A stretch of 64,000 nucleotides of DNA, taken from contig JAIUCV010000230.1 of assembly GCA_026724425.1 (NCBI GenBank), forward strand, positions 310,001 to 374,000, given 5' to 3'. Position numbers and translations under genes: made by a program. The notes beneath the pieces were generated by a model. The model made no database searches. It was not told where the DNA came from and worked only from the letters and a program-made list of their open reading frames with translations. Origin of the DNA: Erythrophleum ivorense. Taxonomy: Eukaryota > Streptophyta > Magnoliopsida > Fabales > Fabaceae. Numbering within the stretch: position 1 is the first letter of the stretch; every line of letters begins with the position of its first letter. Below are positions 24,012 to 35,060 of the stretch, in pieces.

Positions 24012-26119
24012 ATGCCAGGGAGTGGACAATTGACAGTTCCTCCAGGTTTCCGGTTCCACCCAACTGATGAGGAGCTTCTTTACTATTACCTGCGGAAGAA
24101 AGTATCTTATGAAGCCATTGACCTTGACGTCATCAGAGAAGTAGATCTCAACAAACTTGAGCCTTGGGACCTCAAAGGTAGAAGTCTCATTCATCCTAAA
24201 TCACTCTCCAAATGCTTAATTTTCAATAATTGTTAATATCTGTCGTGGCAATAGTTGTTATATATTGTGTTATAAATCCAAGTTTTGTTATTTTTGTATT
24301 AGGGTTAGAGTGATTTCGAGCTTTAACTGAAAACTTACTCCCTTTTCTGGACAATCTCTAAGGCACTCTGCTGACATTGGCTTTTCCGCATTAATTTAGG
24401 ATTTTAAATAAAAAAGCGTCTCACATGCAGAAGTATATATGCTTAACAAGAAATATATCCTGCTTGTCTTTTTCTTTTTGTGTTATAGTTGGAGGTGCCT
24501 TCGGACTTTACTCGAGCTTTATATCTTAAATAACAGCACACAACCAAAGTTTTTCCAAAAGGATCGAATCTAGGTTGATAAGGAAAGATACCATCTGAGC
24601 TAATCCCTCAACTCCCTGAATATAATTAATTTGAAGAGCTAACTATAGTTACATCTGGTTAATTGCAATCTAATATTGAATTGTTTTTGTATAATGTGTG
24701 GAATTGCAGAGAAATGTAGAATTGGATCAGGGCCTCAGAATGAGTGGTATTTCTTCAGCCACAAGGACAAAAAGTACCCAACGGGAACAAGAACAAATAG
24801 GGCAACCACCGCTGGGTTTTGGAAAGCAACGGGGAGGGACAAGGCCATATACCTCTCTAATTCCAAAAGGATTGGCATGAGAAAAACCCTTGTCTTCTAC
24901 ACTGGCCGTGCTCCTCATGGCCAAAAGACTGACTGGATCATGCATGAGTACCGCCTTGACGAAGATGATGTTGAGATTCAGGTAAGAAAGCCTCACTTCA
25001 ACTAAGAACATGATAAAATTTGAATTGTTGACAAAAGTATGATTTTTAAGTATTTTCCATTAGATTCTCTGACAGAAACATGATATGTTACATAACTTCA
25101 AATATTTTATAATAGCACCTATATCTTTCAAAAAGTTTATATTATATTTTTAAATGGAGAAACCTAATAATAAATATCGAGAAACCTTACCTATATTCAT
25201 TTGGAGAATTGCATCATGCATATATATATATATGACACAAACACAATTTAATTTTTGAAGTGTCCATGCTTCAAATATCAATTGAACTAATCATTCTGTT
25301 GATCTCGAAACTTAGCCAAATATTTAAAATAAACTAGAAGTTTAAGGAGGCTAGGTTTAACCAAAAAAATTTGCAGATCTAACCAATTATGAAGAGACCA
25401 TAATTAAACAAGTGAAAGGTGTGTCTATCTAAAAAGTATATCTAACATGTTTATTACATATATATTTATATATGTCTCTTGATGATTGTCTTAACTTATC
25501 TATCTTTTATAAAACAAGTACCTAAAATTTTTTCTAATGAGATATGTTTATGAACGCAATCTGCTTTTCATATTGTTGGCAGGAAGATGGCTGGGTAGTG
25601 TGCAGGGCTTTCAAGAAGAGGAACCTCAGTAGAGGTTTCCAACCAGCAGAAATGGAAGAGGAAGAGCACTTAGCAAGCCAAATGAGACCAATAAGTGGTT
25701 TTAGCCAGCAGGTACTAGAGCCAAAGCAACAACAACAGCAACATCATCATCATCATCATATGCGAGCACTGTATGATCATAATCATAGCCTTGATGGATC
25801 AATGCACCTACCACACTTGTTCAGTCCTGAATCAGCAGTATTAGCAGCAGCACCCACTTCCTTTGCCTCTTCATCATCATCCATGGACGACGTCGTTGAG
25901 TGCTCTCAAAACTTGTTGAGGCTCACAAGCACAAGAAGTAGTGGTTGCGGACTTAATAATTATAATGGCGATCACTGGTCATTCTTGGACAAGCTTCTTG
26001 CTTCACACCCCCAGAGATTCTCTGCACATGATCATGCTGCTGTGGGTACTTCAACCCAGAAATTCCCATTTCATTACCTTGATTGTGAGACTCGTGACAT
26101 TACGAAGTTCTCTAAGTAG
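24012..26119 (+). CDS. SMB: NAC transcription factor, SOMBRERO/BEARSKIN type
   Basis: Exons 24012-24177, 24710-24981 and 25583-26119 join in frame to 324 residues, with GT-AG introns after residue 55 (phase 1) and residue 146 (phase 0), the usual NAC layout. Residues 9-23 are VPPGFRFHPTDEELL (subdomain A). WYFFSHKDKKYPTG, GFWKATGRDKAI and KTLVFYTGRAPHGQKTDWIM make up the DNA-binding core, and EDGWVVCRAFKK closes the domain. The C-terminal region has Q195-199 followed by H200-205, then HLPHLFSPESA, CSQNLLRLTS, WSFLDKLL and a terminal FPFHYL. As I recall the family, these C-terminal motifs mark the SMB/BRN clade, nuclear regulators of root-cap maturation and cell-wall programmes. SMB is my best guess; a BRN1/BRN2 orthologue is possible. 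The start ATG fits the family N terminus. Confidence 0.9.
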
Positions 26120-26388
26120 GAAGGGACACACATATTGACGAAGAATTCTCCTTTTCATGGGTCATATATACATATGAGGGGATATATATGATCAATGTGG
26201 CTCCATTGAGATAGTTGTTGAGATTCTACTTTAGTTTTATATACCTATGTATTGCTTTTGAGCATACCAAATCAACTGCATATATATTTCTTCCCAGGAA
26301 TATAGCTATTGCCAATAACCTAGGGCTTGGCATGCATGCTAAAAAATAGAATAAACTTACGAGAAACATACGCAAAATACATGCATTA

Positions 26389-26414
26389 TGTGTGTGTGTG
26401 TGTGTGTGTGTGTA
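26389..26414. repeat. (TG)n microsatellite
   Basis: About thirteen TG units roughly 270 bp downstream of the NAC stop codon. Confidence 0.95.
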
Positions 26415-27147
26415 TAGTTTATAAGATCTACTTACACGAAAATTTTGTAGAGATTTTAATATTATGTCAAAAATTATTTTAATAATTGGTATTTTGGATA
26501 TGGGCCTAGTGGACATTTTGCTTGGCCGGTGGATCATATGGGATGGGCCTATTCTCCATTGACTAATGAGCCCAACACACACCAGAATTGACCACATCAT
26601 CATATCATCAAATGATACTTGGGGTATGATTGTTGTGGCATCAGTGCGCCCGCATCATGTCTATACCACATTTCGTGGAGCCAACAAACTCATATGCCAC
26701 GCTTCCTACCACTCATCTCTATTCAAATAAGGGCATTTATTATAAGTATCTTTGGAGCTCACTTATAAAAGACTCGAAGATCCTCAAATATGGTTTATGT
26801 GATCTGAACTCTAAATACCGATTTCAAACACCTTTCTGAGCATTGACAAATCTATACTTTATAATTAATTTTAATTTGTACTTTATATTGTATGTATATG
26901 CGTGCTAATTATAAATTATATGATGATATATATATCTCTAACTTTGACAATTTTCACAGCAAATTTTATATAAATTCCCTCTTCAACAGCTGTTTCCTTG
27001 AATTTTCTTTCATTTGTATCTTTAACAAAGAAAGATTGGACAGAATTTGTGAATACAAAGGTGGTTAGTACTTTAATTTGGTGTTATCTATCAAACTTAA
27101 CTGATTAATCACCATGTATAACATTCTTTTTTGGGAACTTTAAATCA

Positions 27148-27149
<2 letters not shown>

Positions 27150-27194
<45 letters not shown>

Positions 27195-27224
27195 ATGTGC
27201 GCGTGCGCGTACATGTATGTGCGT
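27150..27224. repeat. Compound (AT)n(GT)n(GC/GT)n tract
   Basis: About fifteen AT units, seven GT units, then mixed GC/GT/AT alternation. All of it is alternating purine-pyrimidine sequence. Confidence 0.9.
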
Positions 27225-27369
27225 ATTTGAAAAATTAAGCATAGAAATTAGAAAACAAAAGAATCAAAAGCCACGTAATGTTAAGGACGTGAAATGCGCT
27301 TCACATGCCCAAGCACAGGGAACAAAAATATAGGTTAAATTATCATATAAAGATATCTCTAAATTATAT

Positions 27370-27555
27370 GGACCTTTTTTTATTTTAAAATTTTATCTTA
27401 TACTCTTTTAAAACTAAAGAGATGTTATTCTTATTTCTCAAGCAACAAAGATAAACTACAATTACATTTATTTTAATTAATATAGATTTATATTTATTAC
27501 TTATGGCATAAAAAAGTATTAAATATGCATTTGGTCAATATAAACAATATTGAGT
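27370..27555 (+). repeat. Dispersed repeat, copy 2
   Basis: Diverged partner of 18510-18690. It contains CAAAGATAAACTACAATTAC, TTTATATTTATTACTTA, TATTAAATATGCATTTGG and TCAATATAAA in the same order. Confidence 0.5.
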
Positions 27556-29661
27556 CCCATATCATCGTCATCTAATAAGAAATTTACCCAATGTATTTAA
27601 AGAAGTATATTAGTACCAAAGCATTTTGTTTAACAACCTACTAATCTAAAAAAAAAAAGATAGAGAGAGAGAAAACAGACATAAAAAATCGAATGAGCCT
27701 ACCAATAACTCAATAAATACGTAAATAACAAAGTATACAGAAGAGAAAAGAAGCACACTTAAATTTTTTGCAAATGATTAAAATTAATAAAATAAAATGA
27801 AATAAAATATTAATTTACAATATTCAAAAATAAATAAATTCACATAGTAACCAACTTCAAAAAATATAAATTTTAAAGATATACAATCAAAAATTCATTA
27901 GATGGATATTGTATGAGAAAGCATACCATGTCACTTCTTGCAATATCACTACATTTTACTTATTTCTTATTTTAGTACCACTACACTTTTCACATATAAG
28001 TGTTATTGTATTTTTCTTATTTTACATCTTAGTGTCACCGCACTTATATTATTTCATAATATCATAAAGCCACTATGCTATTTGTCCCATCTTATAGCAC
28101 CTATGTGTCTTTCATCATATTTCAATTTAATTAAATATATTCAGGCTGTTACCCTCACTAATGGCTACAAGGTTCACACTAGATCACATTTATTACTTTT
28201 TTAAATATATACAATATAGATTAATAGATTAATAATAGGACCCAAGGAAGTATAGATGATCCACTCTTAAAAGTACTCTTAAAAGAAAAATCATTTTCCT
28301 TCAGTATTGCACCAAGCATCTATACTGCTTAAAATAAGACTTAAGTTTTTAAATATTATAAGTAATATACTAAATATCCTATACTACTTAATGTGACTCT
28401 TAGGCTTTCATAGTACAATCAAAATAGAAGAACTACTCTTCTTAAATATTGCAATAAACATAAATAATTTAAAAAGAATATTACAAACATCCAACTATAA
28501 TGGTCATTCTCAAATTCAATTAAAAGAGTGATTTAAATATATATATATATATAATTACCAATTAATTAGGAATAAATCAACTTTTTGAAAAATTATATAA
28601 GAAAAATTGTAATAGGAAAAATATTATATAAAATAAATAAAGGAAAAAGTTTAAATAAAAGCTCATGGTATAAAAACAAAAGATAATAACATATGAGCAG
28701 TTTTATCATCATCTACATTTTACATCTATGAAAATATTCTCACATCATACATTCATAAATTTCCCCATTATTTACCTTGTATTTTGTAATTGAAGATTTT
28801 CAAAAGTTTAAAATTTGCTTTCCCATAGTAGCAAAATAAAAATTATTTAAAATGATATTTGAAATAAGAAAAATATAATTAAAGTGTAAATGAAATATGC
28901 TACGTTACTATTTATATACTTACTAATAAGGATCAATAGTATAGATCCCTTTTACTAATTCAAGGCACTATTTTAATTGATGGATAATCTTAACAACGTC
29001 TAAAATCACATTGAACATATATTTACCATCAATTATCCTACTAATACCTTATAATATTAATTTAACTAAATGCAAATTATAATAACTAAACCCTTAAATT
29101 TACTCTAAATTCCTATCATTATTGCTAACCCTAAATCTAGAATTTTTTTTAAATAAAACTTTTTAAATTCAATTTAAGTTTAAGAATTACCTTATAGAAC
29201 TTGTTAGATGAAAATTTGAGTGAGTTTGTACTTGAAAGTTTAGAACCAAAAACCCCAAATTCCAAACTCTATTAATAGCAATATTTGAAAGAAGAAAAAT
29301 TTATAAGTTTCAACCACCATGGAGGCAAAGATGCAAATAAAGCAATCGCAACACTATTCTCTCTTAAGGATGGAAGACACTTTTGGATGAAAAAAGAATA
29401 TTATTATAGGGTTATGTATAGAGATGTTGCACTTTGGTTGAAAGAAAAATGTTAATGATGAAACTTTGTATATAATGGATAAAAAAATGTAATGTGCCGT
29501 CAAAGGAAAGGAAAAGAGCGGAAAAAAAAAAGGTTTTCTCTTATTTGGATAAGAATAAAATATAAAAAAAGTATTCTTAAGCATAAATATTTGAATAAAG
29601 TCTTATAAATATTTGAATTTAATAAGAACAATCCATCTAAAAGCTTTGAGATATAAAAGAA

Positions 29662-29891
29662 TTTTATTAAATATAAGACAAATATTCAACTAGTTCTATA
29701 AGATAATTTTAAACTTTAAAATTTAATTCAAATTAATTAGTTAATGTTTTCTACCCTAAAATAATTAATTTATTAATTTTATTAAATATAAGACAAATAT
29801 TCAACTAGTTCTATAAGATAATTTTAAACTTTAAAATTTAATTCAAATTAATTAGTTAATGTTTTCTACCCTAAAATAATTAATTTATTAA
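29662..29891. repeat. Perfect 115-bp tandem duplication
   Basis: The unit at 29662-29776 (starting TTTTATTAAATATAAGAC) is repeated without any difference that I can see at 29777-29891. A few bases of a third copy follow before an ATT/ATC tract. Identity in such AT-rich intergenic sequence implies a recent duplication or an assembly artefact. Confidence 0.9.
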
Positions 29892-31224
29892 TTTTATTAT
29901 TATCATCATCATCATTAATTTATTCAAAACATTCTTCACTTATATCTTAAACAATTTTGCAATCTTTTAAGAACTAAAAGTAAGCTAGCATTTTAAATTT
30001 AAAACTGTCCACTTAATTTCAACAATAGATTTACGGTATCATGAAAATGTTCAAGATGTAAATGAAAAAAAAAACATTTAATAACAAAATTTTTCAACAA
30101 ATTAACATTTATATATTTATTTTTGTCAAAATTTAAATATTAAATACTACAAAGTAGTTAAGTAGTTTTTCAATAAACCATAAAAGTGTTGAAGAGCACA
30201 ATGTAATTATTTAAACTACATATATAAGGCAACTTAATTTTGGGCCAAATAGCAAGTCCGCAGAGAACTGTGCTATTTGTCATTAACTTGAAAATCTTGG
30301 ATAGTTAAATCAATACAGAAACCACTGAGGAAGCTGTAAAAGAAATTAATTAATGAATAGTACTAAGCAGATCCTTCTTCTTCTTCTTTTTTAACCGAAG
30401 TACTATGTAGAGTAAATTATCAATAGGATGAGAATATTCCAACTATTCCGGTATGAGTTCTATATGATGTTCTTTTTCTTTGAGAAGCAAATTAAGCTCA
30501 TACGAATTAAGATGGCAAAGATAGACAACAAAGTAAGAGAAAATTAACACGAAGGGCAAAAAAACCGAATGTATAATTTTACTTCCACATTATAAGAATC
30601 TGATATCTGTGACAATTAATGTAGAATTGATTTTTGTATCAAATCAGGACTAATTCACATTATTTAATTATTGTAAGTATAGAATTACAGTTGATAAGGA
30701 GAGAGAGAATTTCATACCCCCTTCTGTCGTGTCACTTTGGATAAAAACGATAAAAGTAAACACAGAGCATATTCTTTTTCAAATATCAAAGAAGATCTTG
30801 TAAGAGAAACTGTAACTAGGAGACATAAGATCCACCCCCTCAATCTCTCTTACTACGACATCCTTTTCTAAAACCTAAAAAGATCCTGATCGGCAAATGC
30901 ATATACTATTCATTTATTTTAATTTCTCGCATATTATTATATACTGTGAAGTGAATAAATTTCCCTGGCTAGCTTGTTAGTTCAGATACGTAGGGTGAGA
31001 GAAGACAACCTGTATATATACATATACATATATATATATACCCAATGTGATAAACTCTTCCTATTTCAGAGGGCAACCAACATGAAAGGTTTCATGTCCA
31101 TTTCAATCTTTTCTCCAATAAAATGATGTAAGTGAAAGGAACCTTAAAGCATTCTTTGGTTAGAATTAGATTCGTTGTCCTACATTTAGAAGAGGCATGC
31201 TTCTCTCCAGTATATCCTATTATG
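29892..31224. other. Intergenic DNA, no gene seen
   Basis: AT-rich. No exon, tRNA or recognisable repeat was seen until the segment at 31163-31224, which is paralogous to 33349-33411 and borders the Mutator-like insertion. Confidence 0.6.
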
Positions 31225-31233
31225 ATAAAGATT

Positions 31234-31950
31234 GGCATTTTGTCTAGAAAATGACAAATGGTATAAATATGCCTTAGATTAGAACACTTTTCAATATATT
31301 TCCATGAATGTGACCTTTTATTACATATCAGCTACCCAAGTACCTGAATAGCAGCATGGCATCACGTGGTGCACACTTTTTTTTCAAAGGAAACTAAATG
31401 ATATTTTTTAAAAATAAAAATATATTAAATATAATTTAGCTAAATCATATAACATATTACAGTAATTTACTCAACTATTTTTTGTAATATTTTTGGGTTT
31501 AACATACAATATATATATATTCACAGTATATTCTATGTTAAAAGAATATTATGATCTAGCTCCTACGTACTCCCCACCCGTCCCGTCTTTACAAGTCACA
31601 CTATTTATTTGAAAAAAAAAAAACGTAATGATTGTTGAAATGAAAAAAAAAAGAAAGACTTTGTGGATCACAAAAATTAGTCACAACATGGCGACACTGT
31701 AACCTTGCAACATGCCTGGTCACAATGTTCAAGCGGCTTTTTTTATTAATAACTATAAATAAAAAAAGTATTCAAATTCAAAAAATTTTTGCCATATATA
31801 TTTTTTCGTTTTGAAAAAATGTGCATCGTGCTGCCTGCTTGTTTTTAGGTAGCTGAGGTGTCATAAAATGGCACATTCAGGGAAATAGATTGAAAAGTGA
31901 AGTAGTCTAAGGCATATTTGTCCAATTTGTTATTTTCTAGTCAAAACGCC
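31234..31950. mobile_element. Non-autonomous Mutator-like (MULE) element, 717 bp
   Basis: Perfect 9-bp duplications ATAAAGATT flank the element at 31225-31233 and 31951-31959. The left end begins GGCATTTTGTCTAGAAAAT and the complement of the right end begins GGCGTTTTGACTAGAAAAT. Pairing continues for about 95 bp through AATATGCCTTAGA, CACTTTTCAAT and TGAATGTG. A long terminal inverted repeat plus a 9-bp target duplication is the Mutator superfamily pattern. The interior is AT-rich with no transposase frame. A related, unoccupied site lies at 33412-33420. Confidence 0.88.
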
Positions 31951-31959
31951 ATAAAGATT

Positions 31960-34577
31960 TGTACCCTCATGATGTCATTGTTATATTTATACACCTTTAA
32001 TCCACATGTATAAGATTATTTAGTACGCTCTATCATCAAATTTTGAGTATATCAGCTTAATCTTTTATCTCGAATTATAATATTCTCCCCAATTTATAAA
32101 AATTAATAATTAATTTATTAATTTATTAATCACATTATAATAATTTTCATATCGTCTAATTAAACATTATGTTTAACTTTAATTTTATAAAATTATCAAA
32201 GTATCCATTGTTTAATACTAATCGAAGAAAATTAACATATTAATTTATTATAAATGTTGCTCAAATTCTAATGTTCTCTCCAACTTTCAAAATATTTCAA
32301 TTAATCCCTTTGCAATAATCACTCCACCGTTAAAACTATCCATTTTCTCTACATCACACCTGCATATTATTTTGCAGTAAGATCCTCCGCATTAAAGGAT
32401 TCTATTGCATCCTGTGAAAAAAAAAAATTATAATTTTTTTGTTAGTTAAATTTTTTATCTTTATAATTATAATTTTTATCTTCTATATCAAACTTTAGAT
32501 CCTCAAAAGCAAAAAGAAAAAAGTAAAAAAAAAACACAATGGAATTTTAGCTACTGTACTCTATTATTTTTCAGACATTGCAAAATGTCCACCCTCACAA
32601 CCGGATACATCCGAACTCCCAATATCTCCCCTACATCCATGTCTTAACTAACACACACACACATAAAATTCTGTTGATTAATGTAGGGGGTGAGAGAAGA
32701 AGAAACAAGCAATGTGGTATTCCATTAATGTTCGAGTCTTAAGATGTAGACTTCCATTTGATGCCTTTTTTTCCCGCTTCTGTTGGTAAACAAGTGAGGA
32801 GATTGAAAGTATAATGGGAGGGTAAAATCTGACTTTTTGCATGATAATGATTGATTAAGATGGTGGTGATTATCATAATGGAACTAATTAGTTGTGACTT
32901 TTTACAAATTGCCGGATATCACTTCAATTAAGAAAAAGATTAGTATAAACAAATGTAATTTCCCCTAATACCAATAAAAATGATATTTTGAGTAATTTGA
33001 CATAGTTAAAATTATACATGACATCCAATTTAAATGTTAAGGGAGTTATTACGATAAGAATAATAAATCAAAGGATTAATTACATTCTTTTATGGATTGA
33101 AGGAGACATTGCAACTAATAAGAGCAAAAGTCAAGTAGGTAAATACAATTTCCTCTCAAATTTATGTTATAAATAACAAGACTTTCCCTTTAGGGAATTA
33201 TGAAATTATAACTAGTTAAAGTGTATACAGATGAAAATTCTCATTTGAAAACTCTATATATTGATAATATTTTACTGAAATTTAAGTATCTTGAATTTAA
33301 AAATCAAAATATAGCTTTGCATTAAAAGAAAAAATCAAAATAAAGCTAACAATAGATTCCTTGTACCACATTTAGAAGTGTTATGCATGATCTCTTTAAG
33401 ATACCATTATGATAAAGATTCGTGATCTCCCATAATATATGTTGTCATTATCATATACTTATGCACCTTTACTTCACAGACAAAGATTATTCGCAAACCA
33501 CACCTCGAGAGCAATTTTTCTGTACACTTTTATATAGGTGGAGTCCACATGAAACCTACGCATAGATATGCAATCTTAGTTGTTATTTGTACGAACCATA
33601 TAATGTGTCGAAAATTTGTTTCTAAGTGTACGTTAGGGAAACCATTTTATAGCTGGGTGGCCATAGTTGTACTCTCTGCACATGCATGGCTGCTCGGTGC
33701 TGACAAAAGGTTATAATGCAACAAAACCCTAGCTGTACGTACTGCTTTCTATTTTGGCGTAGGGTTATATATGCTTAATAATTTAATATATAAAACATTT
33801 ATTATGATACGAAGAGGTACTTTATGTTGATCTAATGCTAATGTTAACAATTAATAGGTCACACTTATCTTTTTAGGAGTTTAGGGGTTACTCATTATCT
33901 TCTCATGAGTAAGATCATGGAGCTTTTTTTATAATTTAATTTTCATCGTACGAAAACTCATATTTTACTACGTATATACATACTAATAATTATATCAGAG
34001 CTTACAGTTGTCACTTCAAGTATAACTTAATTAGATTGGCCACTCGGTATCACCTCATTTATTCTTAGTATTAATCGCTGATTTAGAAATTTTATATTAT
34101 CACACATTTCTTCCCTCGTGTGCTTCTGTTTCATCATTTTAACAAGTATACTTCACCTCGATGAATAACACTTGTTTCCTATATTAAAGCTATTAATTAA
34201 TGGCGTATATATCACATTACTGTAGCTTACAATTTAACCATTTTTATTGACTAACTTTTCGGGTTAAGTGCAGTCTCTTTATATAAAGTTAAAATCATTT
34301 GTAAGGAAATCAATGAGGTGGGATCCAGCACCCTCAGATCTTTTTGCTTGCCTCTTTGCACCCTGTCCTCATGATTCTCCATATAATAGAGAAGGGGAGG
34401 GATGGGCCAGGGATTAAATTGTTACCCTTATCTCTATGAGAAAGGAATTATATTGTCCATGACTCCATGCTTATTCCATGCAGAATAATATCTAACACAG
34501 ATTTTAGTGGGTCAACTAGCTATTACAACAACCTTATAGGCCATTAAATGTAAGGATAAATTAATGTTTCGTTTTTA
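31960..34577. other. Intergenic DNA with the paralogous empty MULE site
   Basis: Bases 33349-33493 resemble the two flanks of the Mutator-like element joined together (31163-31233 plus 31951-32022), with a single ATAAAGATT at 33412-33420. A less AT-rich patch lies at about 34315-34420. No exon is supported. Confidence 0.6.
33349..33493 (+). repeat. Diverged paralogue of the MULE flanks (empty site)
   Basis: Shares CACATTTAGAAG, ATTATGATAAAGATT, TGTCATT, CACCTTTA and AAGATTATT, in that order, with 31163-31233 followed directly by 31951-32022, but lacks the 717-bp insertion. Confidence 0.65.
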
Positions 34578-35060
34578 GAGTATGTTTGGTTGGGGGTTTT
34601 TGGAGGGGAGGGGAAGGAAAATGATGTGTTTGGTTGAATAAAATTGGAGGGAAGGGAGGGGAGGGGAAATGGGAGTATTTTTAAAGTTTTAATTTACTTT
34701 ATTGCCCCTTCATTTTTTTAATATTTTTAATATATTATTATTTAATAAAAATTAAGATAATTTTTTCATTAGAAATTAAAAATAAAAAAAGATTAGAATT
34801 TATAATTTTTTTTAAAAAATATTGATATAAATATTTTTTTATAAAAAATAAAATTAAAATAATATAAAGGGTAAATTTGTCCAAATATAATTACCTTCCT
34901 TGCCCTCCCCTCCCCTCTCCTCCCCTCCCTTCCTGAACCAAACAATAATCTCTCCTCCTCTTCCTTCCAACCAAACATAACTCATTAAACCCCCTTCCCT
35001 CCCCTCTCCTCTCCTTCATTAACCTCCCCTCCCCTCCTCTCCGTTGAACCAAACGGAGCC
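34578..35060 (-). mobile_element. PIF/Harbinger-like MITE, copy 2 (483 bp)
   Basis: TTA at 34575-34577 and TTA at 35061-35063 flank it. The left end is GAGTATGTTTGGTTGGGGG and the complement of the right end is GGCTCCGTTTGGTTCAACGG. G/A-rich DNA inside the left end and C/T-rich DNA inside the right end bracket an AT-rich centre. Read on the minus strand, it aligns along its length with 14657-15114. No coding capacity. Confidence 0.78.

Larger units (their letters stand above)
26140..29659. other. Intergenic DNA after the NAC gene
   Basis: The NAC 3' UTR probably ends within the first 150 bases. Beyond it are a TG tract (26389-26414), a compound AT/GT/GC tract (27150-27224), a copy of the dispersed repeat (27370-27555), and between about 27945 and 28090 four degenerate phrases of the type CACTAC-ACTTT spaced 30-60 bp apart. 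No exon is supported. Confidence 0.55.

Noticed and set aside
26226..26603. A 125-codon minus-strand open frame after the NAC gene
   Set aside because: It reads through a TG microsatellite, giving a Thr-His run, and has no protein similarity that I recognise.
27945..28090. Series of CACTAC-like phrases as CACTA element ends
   Set aside because: Four degenerate phrases recur every 30-60 bp in one orientation, which fits a minor tandem repeat better than transposon termini. No paired inverted end or 3-bp duplication was found.
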